Positions 28,121 to 37,621 of a DNA stretch of 64,000 bases are shown here, piece by piece (within the stretch, counting starts at the first letter, position 1; each line of letters starts with the position of its first letter). The stretch lies in the NCBI RefSeq assembly GCF_005222695.1, contig NZ_STGG01000048.1:124001-188000 (forward strand). Direction: 5' to 3'. The notes beneath the pieces were generated by a model. It was not told where the DNA came from. It saw only the letters and a program-made list of their open reading frames with translations, and made no database searches. Position numbers and translations under genes: made by a program. The DNA is from Massilia sp. HP4. Its GTDB lineage: Bacteria; Pseudomonadota; Gammaproteobacteria; Burkholderiales; Burkholderiaceae_D.

Positions 28121-29842
28121 ATGCGCGCCTCACGATTTTTTATTTCAACTCTTAAAGAAGCGCCTTCCGATGCCGAGATCGTCAGCCACAAGCTGATGAT
28201 GCGCGCCGGGATGATCAAGCGCCTGGGTTCCGGCATCTACACCTATATGCCGGTCGGGTTGCGCGTCATCCGCAAGGTCGAGGCGATCGTCCGTGAAGAA
28301 ATGAACCGTGCGGGCGCGATCGAACTCCTGATGCCGCTGGTGCAGCCGGCCGAACTGTGGCAAGAAACCGGGCGCTGGGACAAGATGGGCGATGAATTGA
28401 TGCGCGTCAAAGACCGTCACGGCCGCGATTTCGCGATCCAGCCGACGTCCGAAGAAGTAGTTACCGACGTCGTGCGCAGCGAGATCAAGTCGTACCGCCA
28501 GTTGCCGGTCAACTTCTATCACATCCAGACCAAGTTCCGCGACGAGCGCCGTCCGCGTTTCGGCCTGATGCGCGGCCGCGAATTCACGATGAAGGATGCG
28601 TATTCCTTCGACCGCGACCTCGAAGGCATGCAGAAGTCCTACCAGACCATGTTCGACGCCTACACCCGGATCTTCAACCGCTTCGGCCTGAAGTTCCGCG
28701 CGGTGGCGGCCGACAACGGCGCCATCGGCGGCACCGGCTCGCATGAATTCCACGTCATCGCCAGCACCGGCGAAGACGCGCTGGTGTACTGCCCCGATTC
28801 CGACTACGCGGCCAATATGGAAGCGGCCGAAGCGGTCGCCACCGGCACCCGCGGCGCGGCGAGCCAGGCGCTGGCCAAGACCCCGACCCCGGGCAAGACC
28901 AAGTGCGAAAGCGTGGCCGAGTTCCTGAAGCTGCCGCTGTCGCAGACCGTCAAGACCATCGCCCTGACCGTCGAGAGCGAAGAAGGCAAGAAGAGCTTCT
29001 GGGTGCTGCTGCTGCGCGGCGACCATGAACTCAACGAGATCAAGGTATCGAAAGTGGCCGGCCTGAAGGACTTCCGTTTCTCGACCGAAGCCGAAATCCT
29101 CGAGGTGTTCGGCACCGTGCCGGGCTACCTGGGTCCGATCGATACCAAATTGCCGGTCAACGTGGTTGCCGACCGCACTGTCGCCAATATGGCCGATTTC
29201 GTGTGCGGCGCCAACGAGCTTGATGCCCACTACACCGGCGCCAACTGGGGCCGGGATTTGCCAGAACCAACGGTTGCCGACCTGCGCAATGTGGTCGAGG
29301 GCGACGCCTCGCCAGACGGCAAGGGCGTGCTGGCGATCGAGCGCGGCATCGAAGTGGGCCACGTGTTCCAGCTCGGCACCGCGTATTCCGAAGCGATGGG
29401 CGCGACCTTCCTCGACGAAGGCGGCCGTCCCGCACCGCTGCAGATGGGTTGCTACGGCATCGGCGTGACCCGCATCCTGGGTGCTGCGATCGAACAGAAC
29501 TTCGACGACAAGGGCATCGTGTGGCCCGATTCGATCGCGCCGTTCGAGCTGGTGCTGTGCCCGATGGGCCTGGACCGCAGCGAGATGGTGAAAGAAGCCA
29601 CCGAAAGGCTGTACGCCGACATGCAGGCGGCCGGCATCGACGTCATCGTCGACGACCGCGGCCTGCGTCCGGGTGCGATGTTCGCCGACTGGGAACTGAT
29701 CGGCGTGCCGCACCGCGTCGTGATCGGCGAGCGCGGCCTGAAAGAAGGCAACCTTGAATATCAAGGCCGCCGCGACGAAGCGGCAAGCGCCGTCGCTGTG
29801 GCGGACATGGTCGCCTTCATCAAGGGCAAGCTGGGCAAGTGA
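28121..29842 (+). CDS. proS: Prolyl-tRNA synthetase
   Basis: A 573-residue class II aminoacyl-tRNA synthetase of the bacterial type, charging tRNA-Pro. The N-terminus MRASRFFISTLKEAPSDAEIVSH is standard. Motif 2 (FRDERRPRFGLMRGREFTMKD, quoted here in parts) and motif 3 (MGCYGIGVTRILGA) are present, with a YbaK-like editing insertion between them (about 225-405; residues such as KTIALTVESEEGKKSFWVLLLRG mark it). The anticodon-binding domain forms the C-terminus. The stop codon overlaps the start of the transglycosylase gene. Confidence 0.97.
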   Translation: MRASRFFISTLKEAPSDAEIVSHKLMMRAGMIKRLGSGIYTYMPVGLRVIRKVEAIVREEMNRAGAIELLMPLVQPAELWQETGRWDKMGDELMRVKDRHGRDFAIQPTSEEVVTDVVRSEIKSYRQLPVNFYHIQTKFRDERRPRFGLMRGREFTMKDAYSFDRDLEGMQKSYQTMFDAYTRIFNRFGLKFRAVAADNGAIGGTGSHEFHVIASTGEDALVYCPDSDYAANMEAAEAVATGTRGAASQALAKTPTPGKTKCESVAEFLKLPLSQTVKTIALTVESEEGKKSFWVLLLRGDHELNEIKVSKVAGLKDFRFSTEAEILEVFGTVPGYLGPIDTKLPVNVVADRTVANMADFVCGANELDAHYTGANWGRDLPEPTVADLRNVVEGDASPDGKGVLAIERGIEVGHVFQLGTAYSEAMGATFLDEGGRPAPLQMGCYGIGVTRILGAAIEQNFDDKGIVWPDSIAPFELVLCPMGLDRSEMVKEATERLYADMQAAGIDVIVDDRGLRPGAMFADWELIGVPHRVVIGERGLKEGNLEYQGRRDEAASAVAVADMVAFIKGKLGK

Positions 29843-30468
29843 TGCGGATGCGCCTGGCCTCCCTGCTAGGAGGCGCCGTGCTCGCGTGCGCCTTCGGCCT
29901 GGGTGGGGGCGAGGCGTTCGCCGGCAACCAGAAAGAAGAAGCGCTGTCGGATTCGGTGCGCCTGGCCCTGGCCAACGCCATCGCCGACGCGCGTCCGCCG
30001 CGGCCGACCTTTCGCAACGAGGCGGCGCGGGTGCGCTATCACGGCTGGCTCGACGCCATGTCGGGCCGGCTCGTCAAGCGCATGCCCGACGTCCAGACCC
30101 GCACCGAGTTCCTCGAGACGGTCTGGTACGAATCGACCCGCGCCGGCCTCGATCCGGGGCTGGTGCTGGGCCTGATCCAGGTCGAATCGGCCTATCGCAA
30201 GTATGCGATCTCGATCGCGGGTGCGCGCGGCTATATGCAGGTGATGCCGTTCTGGACCAAGGTCATCGGCGACGGCGACCGCCGCCGCCTGTTCCATATG
30301 CAGACCAATCTGCGCTACGGCTGCGCGATCCTGCGCATGTATATCGACATGGAGCGCGGCGACCTGTACCTGGCGCTGGGCCGCTACAACGGCAGCCGCG
30401 GCAAGCCGAAGTACCCGAACGCGGTGCTGGCGGCGTGGAAGAAATGGGAATACAAGCACGGCATCTAA
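29842..30468 (+). CDS. Soluble lytic transglycosylase-like protein
   Basis: A 208-residue exported protein with a signal peptide (about 1-28, ending AFA/GN). It has the lytic transglycosylase fold that cleaves peptidoglycan between MurNAc and GlcNAc: the catalytic Glu is Glu115 in QVESAYRKYA, followed by GARGYMQVMPFW and YNGSRGKPKYPNAV. The ATG at 29842 shares its A with the proS stop; GTG 29839 is possible. The proS-transglycosylase order is common in Burkholderiales. Length is that of small single-domain enzymes. Confidence 0.9.
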   Translation: MRMRLASLLGGAVLACAFGLGGGEAFAGNQKEEALSDSVRLALANAIADARPPRPTFRNEAARVRYHGWLDAMSGRLVKRMPDVQTRTEFLETVWYESTRAGLDPGLVLGLIQVESAYRKYAISIAGARGYMQVMPFWTKVIGDGDRRRLFHMQTNLRYGCAILRMYIDMERGDLYLALGRYNGSRGKPKYPNAVLAAWKKWEYKHGI

Positions 30469-30512
30469 CCCAAGCCTGCTGTACAAAACCCCAACATTTC
30501 AGTTCACCAACA

Positions 30513-30525
30513 TGTCACGTTGACA
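30513..30525. promoter_or_regulatory. Inverted repeat TGTCA-CGT-TGACA before a phosphatase gene
   Basis: A perfect 5-bp inverted repeat with 3-bp spacer, 36 bp before the ATG at 30561. The right arm overlaps a possible -35 hexamer TTGACA (30520-30525), so a bound repressor could block transcription. No clear -10 was found. It does not fit the PhoB box pattern of direct repeats. Confidence 0.35.
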
Positions 30526-30560
30526 GTGTAGACTTTCCGCTTTCCCAAGCAGAGGACTGC

Positions 30561-32018
30561 ATGCGACCGACCACTCTTGCCTTCGCCGCACTGCTGGCGG
30601 CACTCGCCGGCTGCGCGACGCCGCCACCCGCGTCAAACCCATCCACCGCCGCCGCGCAAGGCGTCAACGCTGTCGACCAGCGCGCGAAGAACGTCATCTT
30701 CTTCCTGGGCGACGGCATGGGGATCAACACCCTGACCGCGGCGCGCATCTTCGCCGCCGGCGAAGACGGCGAGCTGGCGATCGACAAGCTGCCCGAGTCG
30801 GCCTTCGTAAAAACCTTCTCGAACGATGCGCAAGTGACCGACAGCGCGGCCTCGATGGCCGCCTACATGACCGGCGTGAAGCACAATAACGGCGTGGTCT
30901 CGATGTCCTTCGGCACCCGCTCGGTCGCGCCGGGCAAGGACGCCAACGGCAATGCCCTGGTCAGCCGCTGCGAAGGTGGTCACCAAGGCGGTACGGCCGC
31001 AGTCACCCTGCTCGAACTGGCCAGGCGCCGCGGCATGGCGGTCGGCGTGGTCACCAACACCAGCGTCACCGACGCCACCCCGGCCGCGACCTATGCCCAC
31101 GCCTGCCACCGCAAGCTGGAAACCGATATCGCCGCCAGCCTGGTGCCGGGCGGCGCCGGCTACAACAAGGCGCTCGGCGAGCGTGGCCTGGACGTGCTGT
31201 TCGGCGGCGGCGCCCAGCACTTCACGCCATTCGCGAAGGGCGGCAAGCGCTTTGATAACCGCGACCTGCTGGCCGAGCTGCAGGCCAGGGGCTTGCGCGT
31301 GGTGAACGACACCGCGCAATTTGCGGCCCTGACCCCGGGCCAGCCGGCGGTCGGCCTGTTCGCCGCCAATCACATGGACTACGACGCCACCCGCGATCCG
31401 GCGCGCCAGCCGGCCCTGCCGGCGATGGCAGCCAAGGCGATCGAGCTGCTGGCGCCGAACAAGAACGGCTTCTTCCTGATGGTCGAGGGCGGCCTGATCG
31501 ACCACGCCCTGCACGCCACCCTCGGCAAGCGTGCATTGCAAGAGACGGTCGTGTTCAACGCCGCGCTGCAGGCGGCGATCGAGCGCATGGAAGCGCTCGA
31601 CCCGGGCTTGAAGAACACCCTGATCGTCGCCACCGCCGACCACGACCACACCCTGATCCTGAACGGCTACGCGGCCCGCACCGGCAAGACCACGCCGACC
31701 AATCCGGGCGTGCTCGGCCTGGTGCGCAACGCCGACGGCACCCCTAGCCTGGACGGCAAGGGCCAGCCCTACACCATCATCGGCTTCGGCACCGGCGAGC
31801 AGCGCCACGCGGGCGACCGCAGCGTGCACCTGACCGACGACGTCGTGACGCGCGACGACTACCACCAGGAAGCCGTGGTGCGCACCCGTACCGGCGCCGA
31901 GACCCATGGCGGCAGCGACGTCTACCTGGGTGCGACCGGCGCCAACGCCGAACTGTTCCGCGGAACCATCGACAACACCCGCGTGTTCAACCTGATCAAG
32001 ACCGCCGCCGGCCTGTAG
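30561..32018 (+). CDS. Alkaline phosphatase family lipoprotein
   Basis: A 485-residue member of the PhoA alkaline phosphatase superfamily that should release phosphate from phosphomonoesters. It has a lipoprotein signal with lipobox LAGC (Cys18), so it is probably anchored to a membrane. The first metal site is in FFLGDGMGINT (Asp51), and the nucleophile is Ser95 in VTDSAASMAAYMTG. Later ligands are in GLIDHALHA and ATADHDHT and in ETHGGSDV. The ATG at 30561 follows AGAGGAC. The next gene, 19 bp downstream, encodes a paralogue. Confidence 0.92.
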   Translation: MRPTTLAFAALLAALAGCATPPPASNPSTAAAQGVNAVDQRAKNVIFFLGDGMGINTLTAARIFAAGEDGELAIDKLPESAFVKTFSNDAQVTDSAASMAAYMTGVKHNNGVVSMSFGTRSVAPGKDANGNALVSRCEGGHQGGTAAVTLLELARRRGMAVGVVTNTSVTDATPAATYAHACHRKLETDIAASLVPGGAGYNKALGERGLDVLFGGGAQHFTPFAKGGKRFDNRDLLAELQARGLRVVNDTAQFAALTPGQPAVGLFAANHMDYDATRDPARQPALPAMAAKAIELLAPNKNGFFLMVEGGLIDHALHATLGKRALQETVVFNAALQAAIERMEALDPGLKNTLIVATADHDHTLILNGYAARTGKTTPTNPGVLGLVRNADGTPSLDGKGQPYTIIGFGTGEQRHAGDRSVHLTDDVVTRDDYHQEAVVRTRTGAETHGGSDVYLGATGANAELFRGTIDNTRVFNLIKTAAGL

Positions 32019-32037
32019 GCCGCGACCAGGAGCCACC

Positions 32038-33411
32038 ATGACTTTCAAACGTTTTACCCCGCTGCTGCTGGCTGCTTGCTGCGCCGCTGCATTCACCACC
32101 CCCGCCGCCGCCCAGCAAAAAGCGAAGAACATCATCTTCTTCCTGGGCGACGGCATGGGCCCGACCGTGATCACCGCCGCCCGCATCCATCGCGGCGGCG
32201 AAGACAGCCTGCTGCACTTCGAGCGCCTGATGGAGCGCACCGCGCGCGTCAAGACCTATTCGCTCGACTACCAGACCACCGACAGCGCACCGTCGATGGG
32301 CGCCTACATGACCGGCGTGAAGATGAACAACGACGTCATCTCGCAAGCCGGCGCGCGGCCGATCGACCCGACGAAAGAGGGCGTCGACCAGTGCGGCCCG
32401 AACAACGGCACGCCGGCCGTGACGATCCTGGAGCTGGCCAAGGCCCAGGGCAAGGCCACCGGCGCCATCACCACCACCGAGCTGACCCACGCCACGCCGG
32501 CGTCGACCTTCGCGCATACCTGCAGCCGCGACGCGGTGTACACGATCGCGCAGCAGATCGTGCCCGGCGGCGCCGGCTACAATCCGGCACTGGGCGATGG
32601 CGTCGACGTGCTGATGGGCGGCGGGCGCAATCACTTCACCCCGCGTGACGCCGCCACCAATCCGAAGGGCCGCCCCGACGGGCGCGACCTGATGGCCGAA
32701 TTCGCCGGCGCCGGCTACTATGTGGCCGGCACCCGCGCAGGCATGATGTCGGCCAGGGAAGGCCGCAAATTCGTCGGCATCTTCAGCGCCACCAGCCACC
32801 TCGACTACGCCTACCAGCGCCGTCCCGAGCAGCCGACCCTGGCCGAGATGACCGGCAAGGCGATCGACCTGCTGTCGAAGAACCCGAACGGCTTCTTCCT
32901 GATGGTCGAAGGCGGCAAGATCGACCACGCCCTGCACGACACCCGCGCCAAGCACGCGCTGGAAGAGACGGTGGCCTTCGACGACGCCCTGCAGCTGGCG
33001 ATCGAGCGCATGCGCGTCATCGATCCGGGCTTGCAGAACACGCTGATCGTGCTGACAGCCGACCATGACCACACGATGCAGATCAACGGCTATCCGAAGC
33101 GCGGCAACCCGATCACGGACATCGTGCGCGACTATGCGTCGGGCGAGCCGAAGAAGGATGCGGACGGCAAGACCTTCACCACCCTGGTGTTCGGCAACGG
33201 CCCGAACCGTCCTGACGCGCGAACCGATGTCGACAGCGTGGTGGCGCAGAGCGACGACTACCACCAGGAAACCGGCGTGCACAAATCGTCGGAAACCCAT
33301 GGCGGCGGCGACGTCAAGCTGTATGCGACCGGGGCTGGATCGGCGCCATTCAAGGGAACGATCGAGAATATCGGGGTATTTCACCTGATGAAAGCGGCCG
33401 CCGGTTTGTAA
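32038..33411 (+). CDS. Secreted alkaline phosphatase
   Basis: A 457-residue alkaline phosphatase with a cleavable signal peptide (about 1-25, ending AAA/QQ). Metal and active-site motifs are FFLGDGMGPT, TTDSAPSMGAYMTG (Ser83 nucleophile), GGKIDHALHD, TADHDHT and SSETHGGGDV. It is closely related to the preceding gene over the whole catalytic domain but is soluble instead of a lipoprotein; the pair looks like a tandem duplication with divergent localisation. An AGGAGCC ribosome-binding site lies before the ATG. A bidirectional terminator follows. Confidence 0.94.
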   Translation: MTFKRFTPLLLAACCAAAFTTPAAAQQKAKNIIFFLGDGMGPTVITAARIHRGGEDSLLHFERLMERTARVKTYSLDYQTTDSAPSMGAYMTGVKMNNDVISQAGARPIDPTKEGVDQCGPNNGTPAVTILELAKAQGKATGAITTTELTHATPASTFAHTCSRDAVYTIAQQIVPGGAGYNPALGDGVDVLMGGGRNHFTPRDAATNPKGRPDGRDLMAEFAGAGYYVAGTRAGMMSAREGRKFVGIFSATSHLDYAYQRRPEQPTLAEMTGKAIDLLSKNPNGFFLMVEGGKIDHALHDTRAKHALEETVAFDDALQLAIERMRVIDPGLQNTLIVLTADHDHTMQINGYPKRGNPITDIVRDYASGEPKKDADGKTFTTLVFGNGPNRPDARTDVDSVVAQSDDYHQETGVHKSSETHGGGDVKLYATGAGSAPFKGTIENIGVFHLMKAAAGL

Positions 33412-33486
33412 CGGATCCGGATCGGAGTGCAGCTTCGATCCGAAAGGTCATTAACCAGTTGCCACTATTATTTACAGCTGAATAAC

Positions 33487-33521
33487 AAAAAGCCCCGGGT
33501 TTGAAACCGGGGCTTTTTTTT
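33487..33521. terminator. Bidirectional intrinsic terminator
   Basis: AGCCCCGG and CCGGGGCT form an 8-bp stem with A-run on the left and T-run on the right. It lies between the convergent phosphatase and SWIB genes and can serve both strands. Confidence 0.88.
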
Positions 33522-33553
33522 AAGCTTGAAGCTTATTGAAATAGAGCCGTGGC

Positions 33554-33934
33554 TTATTTCAGGTGATCCGAAATGAGCTTGGTCATTTCGAACATCGAGA
33601 CTTGTGCCTTGCCGCCGAAAACTGCTTTCAGCTTGTCGTCGGCATTGATCATGCGGCGATTCGCTGCGTCTTGCAGGTCTTTCGACTTGATGTAATCCCA
33701 GACCTTCTTGGTCACTTCAGTACGCGGCAGCGGCTTGTCGCCGACGACGGCGGCCAGCGTGGCGGACGGGGTCATGGCTTTCATGAAAGCAGCATTTGGC
33801 TTGCGCGCCGCTGCCGGCTTGTCGGCCGACTTAGCTGCTGGTGCTGCCTTTTTTGCTGCCGGCTTGGCCGCTGCAGCAGGCTTGGCAGCGGCTTTTTTTG
33901 CTGGCGCTGCAGTGGTTTTTTTGGCTGTTGCCAT
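33554..33934 (-). CDS. SWIB/MDM2 domain protein with histone-like tail
   Basis: A 126-residue protein. Residues 1-50 are Lys/Ala/Pro-rich (repeated KKA and KPAA units), like a histone H1 tail. Residues about 51-126 form a SWIB/MDM2 domain: NAAFMKAMTPSATLAAVVG, LPRTEVTKKVWDYIKSKDLQD and RMINADDKLKAVFGG match the family well. In eukaryotes the SWIB domain is part of chromatin remodellers; bacterial versions are found in Chlamydia and in betaproteobacteria and are thought to be nucleoid-associated. The gene has its own terminator and is a single-gene unit. Confidence 0.9.
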   Translation of the reverse strand: MATAKKTTAAPAKKAAAKPAAAAKPAAKKAAPAAKSADKPAAARKPNAAFMKAMTPSATLAAVVGDKPLPRTEVTKKVWDYIKSKDLQDAANRRMINADDKLKAVFGGKAQVSMFEMTKLISDHLK

Positions 33935-34112
33935 CTTCGAGCCTCCTAAAACGAACACGTGGAAAAGTGCGTAATTTATCGCACGCCTATATTGGTAGCG
34001 TTTTACAGTTCGTGCAAGCCTTTTTCAAAACTTTTTCACTCGTAAAACCCCTCGAATGGGCGTTATCGCACACAACAACGCATGAGAACGAAAATTCGCT
34101 GACACGAAACGA

Positions 34113-34147
34113 AAAAAAACCGCGCAAAGCGAAACTTTGCGCGGTCT
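34113..34147 (-). terminator. Intrinsic terminator of ffh
   Basis: On the minus strand the stem is ACCGCGCAAAG / CTTTGCGCGGT with a loop TTTCG, followed by a run of eight T. It lies 20 bp beyond the ffh stop. Confidence 0.88.
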
Positions 34148-34166
34148 CTATCGATCGACATGCAGA

Positions 34167-35534
34167 TTAACGCATGCCCGGCATCATGCCCTTCATCCCG
34201 CGCATCATCTTCATCAGGCCGCCGCCTTTGAGTTTTTTCATCATGGTCTGCATCTGGTCGTACTGGTTCAGCATGCGGTTAACTTCTTGCACCTGGACGC
34301 CGGCGCCGGCCGCGATGCGGCGCTTGCGGTTGGCCTTGATCAGCTCGGGTTTGGCGCGTTCGAGCGGGGTCATCGAATCGATGATGCCCACCATGCGCTG
34401 CACCGATTTTTCGGCCTGGCCCATATTGGCGCCGGCCGCCGCCTGCTGGAACTGGGCCGGCAGTTTGTCCATCAGGCCGGCCATGCCGCCCATTTTCTTC
34501 ATTTGCGTGAGCTGGGCCTTGAAGTCGTTCATGTCGAAACGACCGCCGACCTTGATCTTGTTGGCCAGTTCGGCCGCCGCCTCGGCATCGACGCCCTTGC
34601 GCGCTTCTTCGACCAGCGCCAGGATGTCGCCCATGCCCAGCACGCGGTTGGCCATGCGGGCAGGATCGAAGGCTTCCAGGCCGTCGAGTTTTTCGGACAC
34701 GCCGGCGAACTTGATCGGCTTGCCGGTCACATGGCGCACCGACAGCGCCGCACCGCCGCGCGAATCGCCATCGAGCTTGGTCAGCACGATGCCGGTCAGG
34801 GGCAGGGCGTCGTTGAAGGCCTTGGCGGTATTGATCGCATCCTGGCCCAGCATGGCGTCGACCACGAACAGGGTTTCGACCGGATTCACGGCGCCGTGCA
34901 CGGCGGCGATCTCTTGCATCATCGCCTCGTCGATGCCCAGCCGGCCGGCGGTGTCGATGATCAGGACGTCGTGGTAGTGCTTCTTGGCCCAGTCGAGCGC
35001 GTTGCGGGCGATGTCGACCGGCTTGTCGCTGGCGGTACTAGGGAAGAAGTCGGCGCCGACCTGCCTGGTGACGGATTCGAGCTGGGCGATCGCGGCGGGA
35101 CGATAGACGTCGGCCGAGACGGTCAGGACCTTTTTCTTTTTCTGTTCCTTGAGGTACTTGGCGAGCTTGCCGGTGGTGGTGGTCTTGCCCACCCCCTGCA
35201 GGCCGGCCATCAGGATGATCGCGGGCGGCTGCTGGGCGAAGGAGAGTTGGGTTGCCTCGGGGCCGAGGTCGGCGCCCATCAGGGCGGCCAGCTCTTTCTG
35301 CACCACGCCGACCAGGGCCTGGCCGGGCGACAGCGAGCCGACGACTTCTTCGCCCAGGGCTTTTTCCTTGACCTTGGCGATGAATTCGCGCACCGCCGGC
35401 AGCGCCACGTCGGCCTCGAGCAGGGCCATGCGCACTTCGCGCAGCATTTCCGCGGTGTTCGCCTCGGTCAGGCGGGCCTCGCCGCGCATGGTCTTGACGA
35501 CCTTGGCAAGGCGTTGGGTGAGGTTATCTAGCAT
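34167..35534 (-). CDS. ffh: Signal recognition particle protein Ffh
   Basis: The GTPase of the signal recognition particle, which binds 4.5S RNA and signal sequences and delivers ribosomes to FtsY. At 455 residues it has the N domain, a G domain with LQGVGKTTTTGKLA, DTAGRLGID and TKLDGDSRGG, and a C-terminal methionine-rich M domain (ending GGGLMKMMRGMKGMMPGMR). Motifs and length are normal. In related bacteria it lies divergent from the ccsA-like gene; here an ABC transporter cluster lies between them. Confidence 0.97.
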   Translation of the reverse strand: MLDNLTQRLAKVVKTMRGEARLTEANTAEMLREVRMALLEADVALPAVREFIAKVKEKALGEEVVGSLSPGQALVGVVQKELAALMGADLGPEATQLSFAQQPPAIILMAGLQGVGKTTTTGKLAKYLKEQKKKKVLTVSADVYRPAAIAQLESVTRQVGADFFPSTASDKPVDIARNALDWAKKHYHDVLIIDTAGRLGIDEAMMQEIAAVHGAVNPVETLFVVDAMLGQDAINTAKAFNDALPLTGIVLTKLDGDSRGGAALSVRHVTGKPIKFAGVSEKLDGLEAFDPARMANRVLGMGDILALVEEARKGVDAEAAAELANKIKVGGRFDMNDFKAQLTQMKKMGGMAGLMDKLPAQFQQAAAGANMGQAEKSVQRMVGIIDSMTPLERAKPELIKANRKRRIAAGAGVQVQEVNRMLNQYDQMQTMMKKLKGGGLMKMMRGMKGMMPGMR

Positions 35535-35775
35535 GTCTACCTAATAGAAATAAGCGCAATTCAGGCTTGGCGCAGGTCGCCAACGCATCATTTTACCTTG
35601 CAGCGCCGTCCCGCTGCATACCCCATCGCGCCGAACCCGGCCTGTCCCATCCATTTTTCGCCAACGCTGTCGCCTTTTGGCATACCGCAAACACGAGCCG
35701 CCCCCGCCATGGTGTATTGCCTACTCGCCTTTCCCGCGAGCATTAATCCTAACAATCGAGCCAGGAGAAATAGTT

Positions 35776-36750
35776 ATGAGGCAGGTGTTTGGCAAGACAT
35801 TGGTCGCGCTCACGCTCGTGACGGTGGGCGGTACTTCCGCAGCCCAGGACGTCGTGCGCCTGGGGAATCTCAAACTGGCCCACTTCGGCGCGGTGTCCTA
35901 TATCAAGGAAATCGCGCCGGGCTGCGGCATCCGGGTCGAGGAAAAGATGTTCGCCAAGGGCCTGGACATCATGCAGGCCATCATCGCCGGCGAACTCGAC
36001 GTGGGCGCTACCGCATCCGAAGCCGCGATCCAGGGCCGCGCCGGCGGCGCCCAGGTCGTGGTGGTGGCCGGCTTCGCGCGCGGCGGGGCGCGGCTGGTGG
36101 CGCGGCCCGACTTGCGCATCTCGTCCATCCTCCAGCTCAAGGGCAAAAGGGTAGGTGTCACCCGCGGCGGCATCCAGGAAGTGCTGCTGATGGCCGAGCT
36201 GGCGCGCAATCGCCTGAGCGCCGACACCACCGGCCGCAAGGACGTGCAACTGGTCTACCTGTCCTATCCCGAGCTGAACCAGGCGCTGCTGGGCCGGCAC
36301 ATCGACGCCATGATGCAGTCCGAGCCGCAATCGTCGCAGGCGATCAATATGGGCTTCGGGATGGAAGTCATGAAGCCCTACGGGACGCCGATCGGCGAAC
36401 CGGTGCGGACCATGGTCATGACCTAGAAGTTCTACCGCGAGCGCCGGCCGGTGGCCGAGAAGTTCATGCGCTGCTTCGTCCAGGCCACGCGCACCTTCAT
36501 CGACCGCCCCGACATCGCCGAGCACTACGTGCGCCAGTCGATGTTCCGGGGCCAGATCACGGTCGCGGACTTTCGCGCCGCGATGGCCAACTCGCCGTAT
36601 TCCTACGACATCACGCCCCAGCATATCCAGGTCACCACCGACGTCATGGCGCAGACCGGGGTAGGGCGGATGGCGCGTCCGCCGCTGGCCAGCGACTGGG
36701 TCCGCACCGACCTGCTGGCCGCGGCCAAGAAAAGCCTGAACATCCAATGA
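35776..36750 (+). pseudogene. ABC transporter substrate-binding protein interrupted by TAG
   Basis: A nitrate/sulfonate/taurine-type periplasmic binding protein (324 codons if read through) with a signal peptide (MRQVFGKTLVALTLVTVGG, cleaved after about residue 23). Codon 217 (36424-36426) is TAG. Directly after it the same frame continues KFYRERRPVAEKFM and runs to a normal stop at 36750 with family-typical sequence (FVQATRTFIDRP). A GAG, AAG or CAG codon would each be one change away. The first 216 residues alone lack part of the second lobe. Either this is a recent nonsense mutation, a sequencing error, or read-through. The ribosome-binding site is AGGAGAAA. The permease and ATPase genes downstream are intact. 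Confidence 0.85.
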
Positions 36751-36756
36751 GGGACA

Positions 36757-37620
36757 ATGACCATGGAACGCATTGAACGACGCAAGACGCCGCGCCGCAA
36801 AGCCATCCGGTGGAACGATGCGGCCACCGGCCTGGTGGTGCCGGTGCTGGCCATCGCCCTCTGGCAATGGGTGGCGGCCAGCGGCCTGGTCGACCGCCAG
36901 GTGCTGCCGGCGCCGCTGGACGTGTGGCGCAAATGGGTCGCCTACCTGCTGCCGCTCGAGCCGTTCGCCCAGTATGGCGATGGCGGCTGGATCAAGTGGG
37001 CATTGTCCGGCGAGCTGCCGCTTGACATCGTCGCCAGCCTGTACCGGGTGGTGGTGGGCTTCGCCATCGGCGCCGGGCTGGCGCTGCCGCTCGGGCTGGC
37101 GATGGGGGCCAGCGGGCGCGTCCACGCCTGGATGAATCCCCTGGTGCAGGTGCTGCGGCCGATCCCGCCGATCGCCTACATCCCGCTGGCGATGCTGTGG
37201 TTCGGGCTGGGCAATCCGCCGGCGGTGTTCCTGATCGCGATCGGCGCCTTCTTTCCAGTCTTGATGAACACCATCGCCGGCGTGCGCCAGGTCGACGGCA
37301 TCTACCTGCGTGCGGCCCACAACCTGGGGGCCGGCAAGCTGACGATCTTCATGCGCGTGATCCTGCCGGCGGCGGTGCCCTACATCCTGTCCGGCGTGCG
37401 GATCGGGATCGGCACCGCCTTCATCGTCGTGATCGTGGCCGAGATGATCGCCGTGAACAGCGGCCTGGGGTTCCGCATCTCGGAGGCACGCGAGTACTTC
37501 TGGTCCGACAAGGTCATCGCCGGGATGATCAGCATCGGCGTGCTGGGGCTGGTGATCGACATCGGCGTGAATCGGTTGAACAATTATTTGCTGCGCTGGC
37601 ACCGCGGCCTGGAGCACTGA
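36757..37620 (+). CDS. ABC transporter permease, nitrate/sulfonate type
   Basis: A 287-residue permease of the SsuC/TauC/NrtB family with about six membrane segments. The cytoplasmic coupling (EAA-like) loop appears as YLRAAHNLGAGKLTIFMRVILPA. The start MTMERIERRKTPRR begins 6 bp after the end of the interrupted binding-protein gene. The last base pair of the stop is followed 1 bp later by the ATPase start. The transported compound is not known. Confidence 0.93.
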   Translation: MTMERIERRKTPRRKAIRWNDAATGLVVPVLAIALWQWVAASGLVDRQVLPAPLDVWRKWVAYLLPLEPFAQYGDGGWIKWALSGELPLDIVASLYRVVVGFAIGAGLALPLGLAMGASGRVHAWMNPLVQVLRPIPPIAYIPLAMLWFGLGNPPAVFLIAIGAFFPVLMNTIAGVRQVDGIYLRAAHNLGAGKLTIFMRVILPAAVPYILSGVRIGIGTAFIVVIVAEMIAVNSGLGFRISEAREYFWSDKVIAGMISIGVLGLVIDIGVNRLNNYLLRWHRGLEH

Positions 37621-37621
37621 C

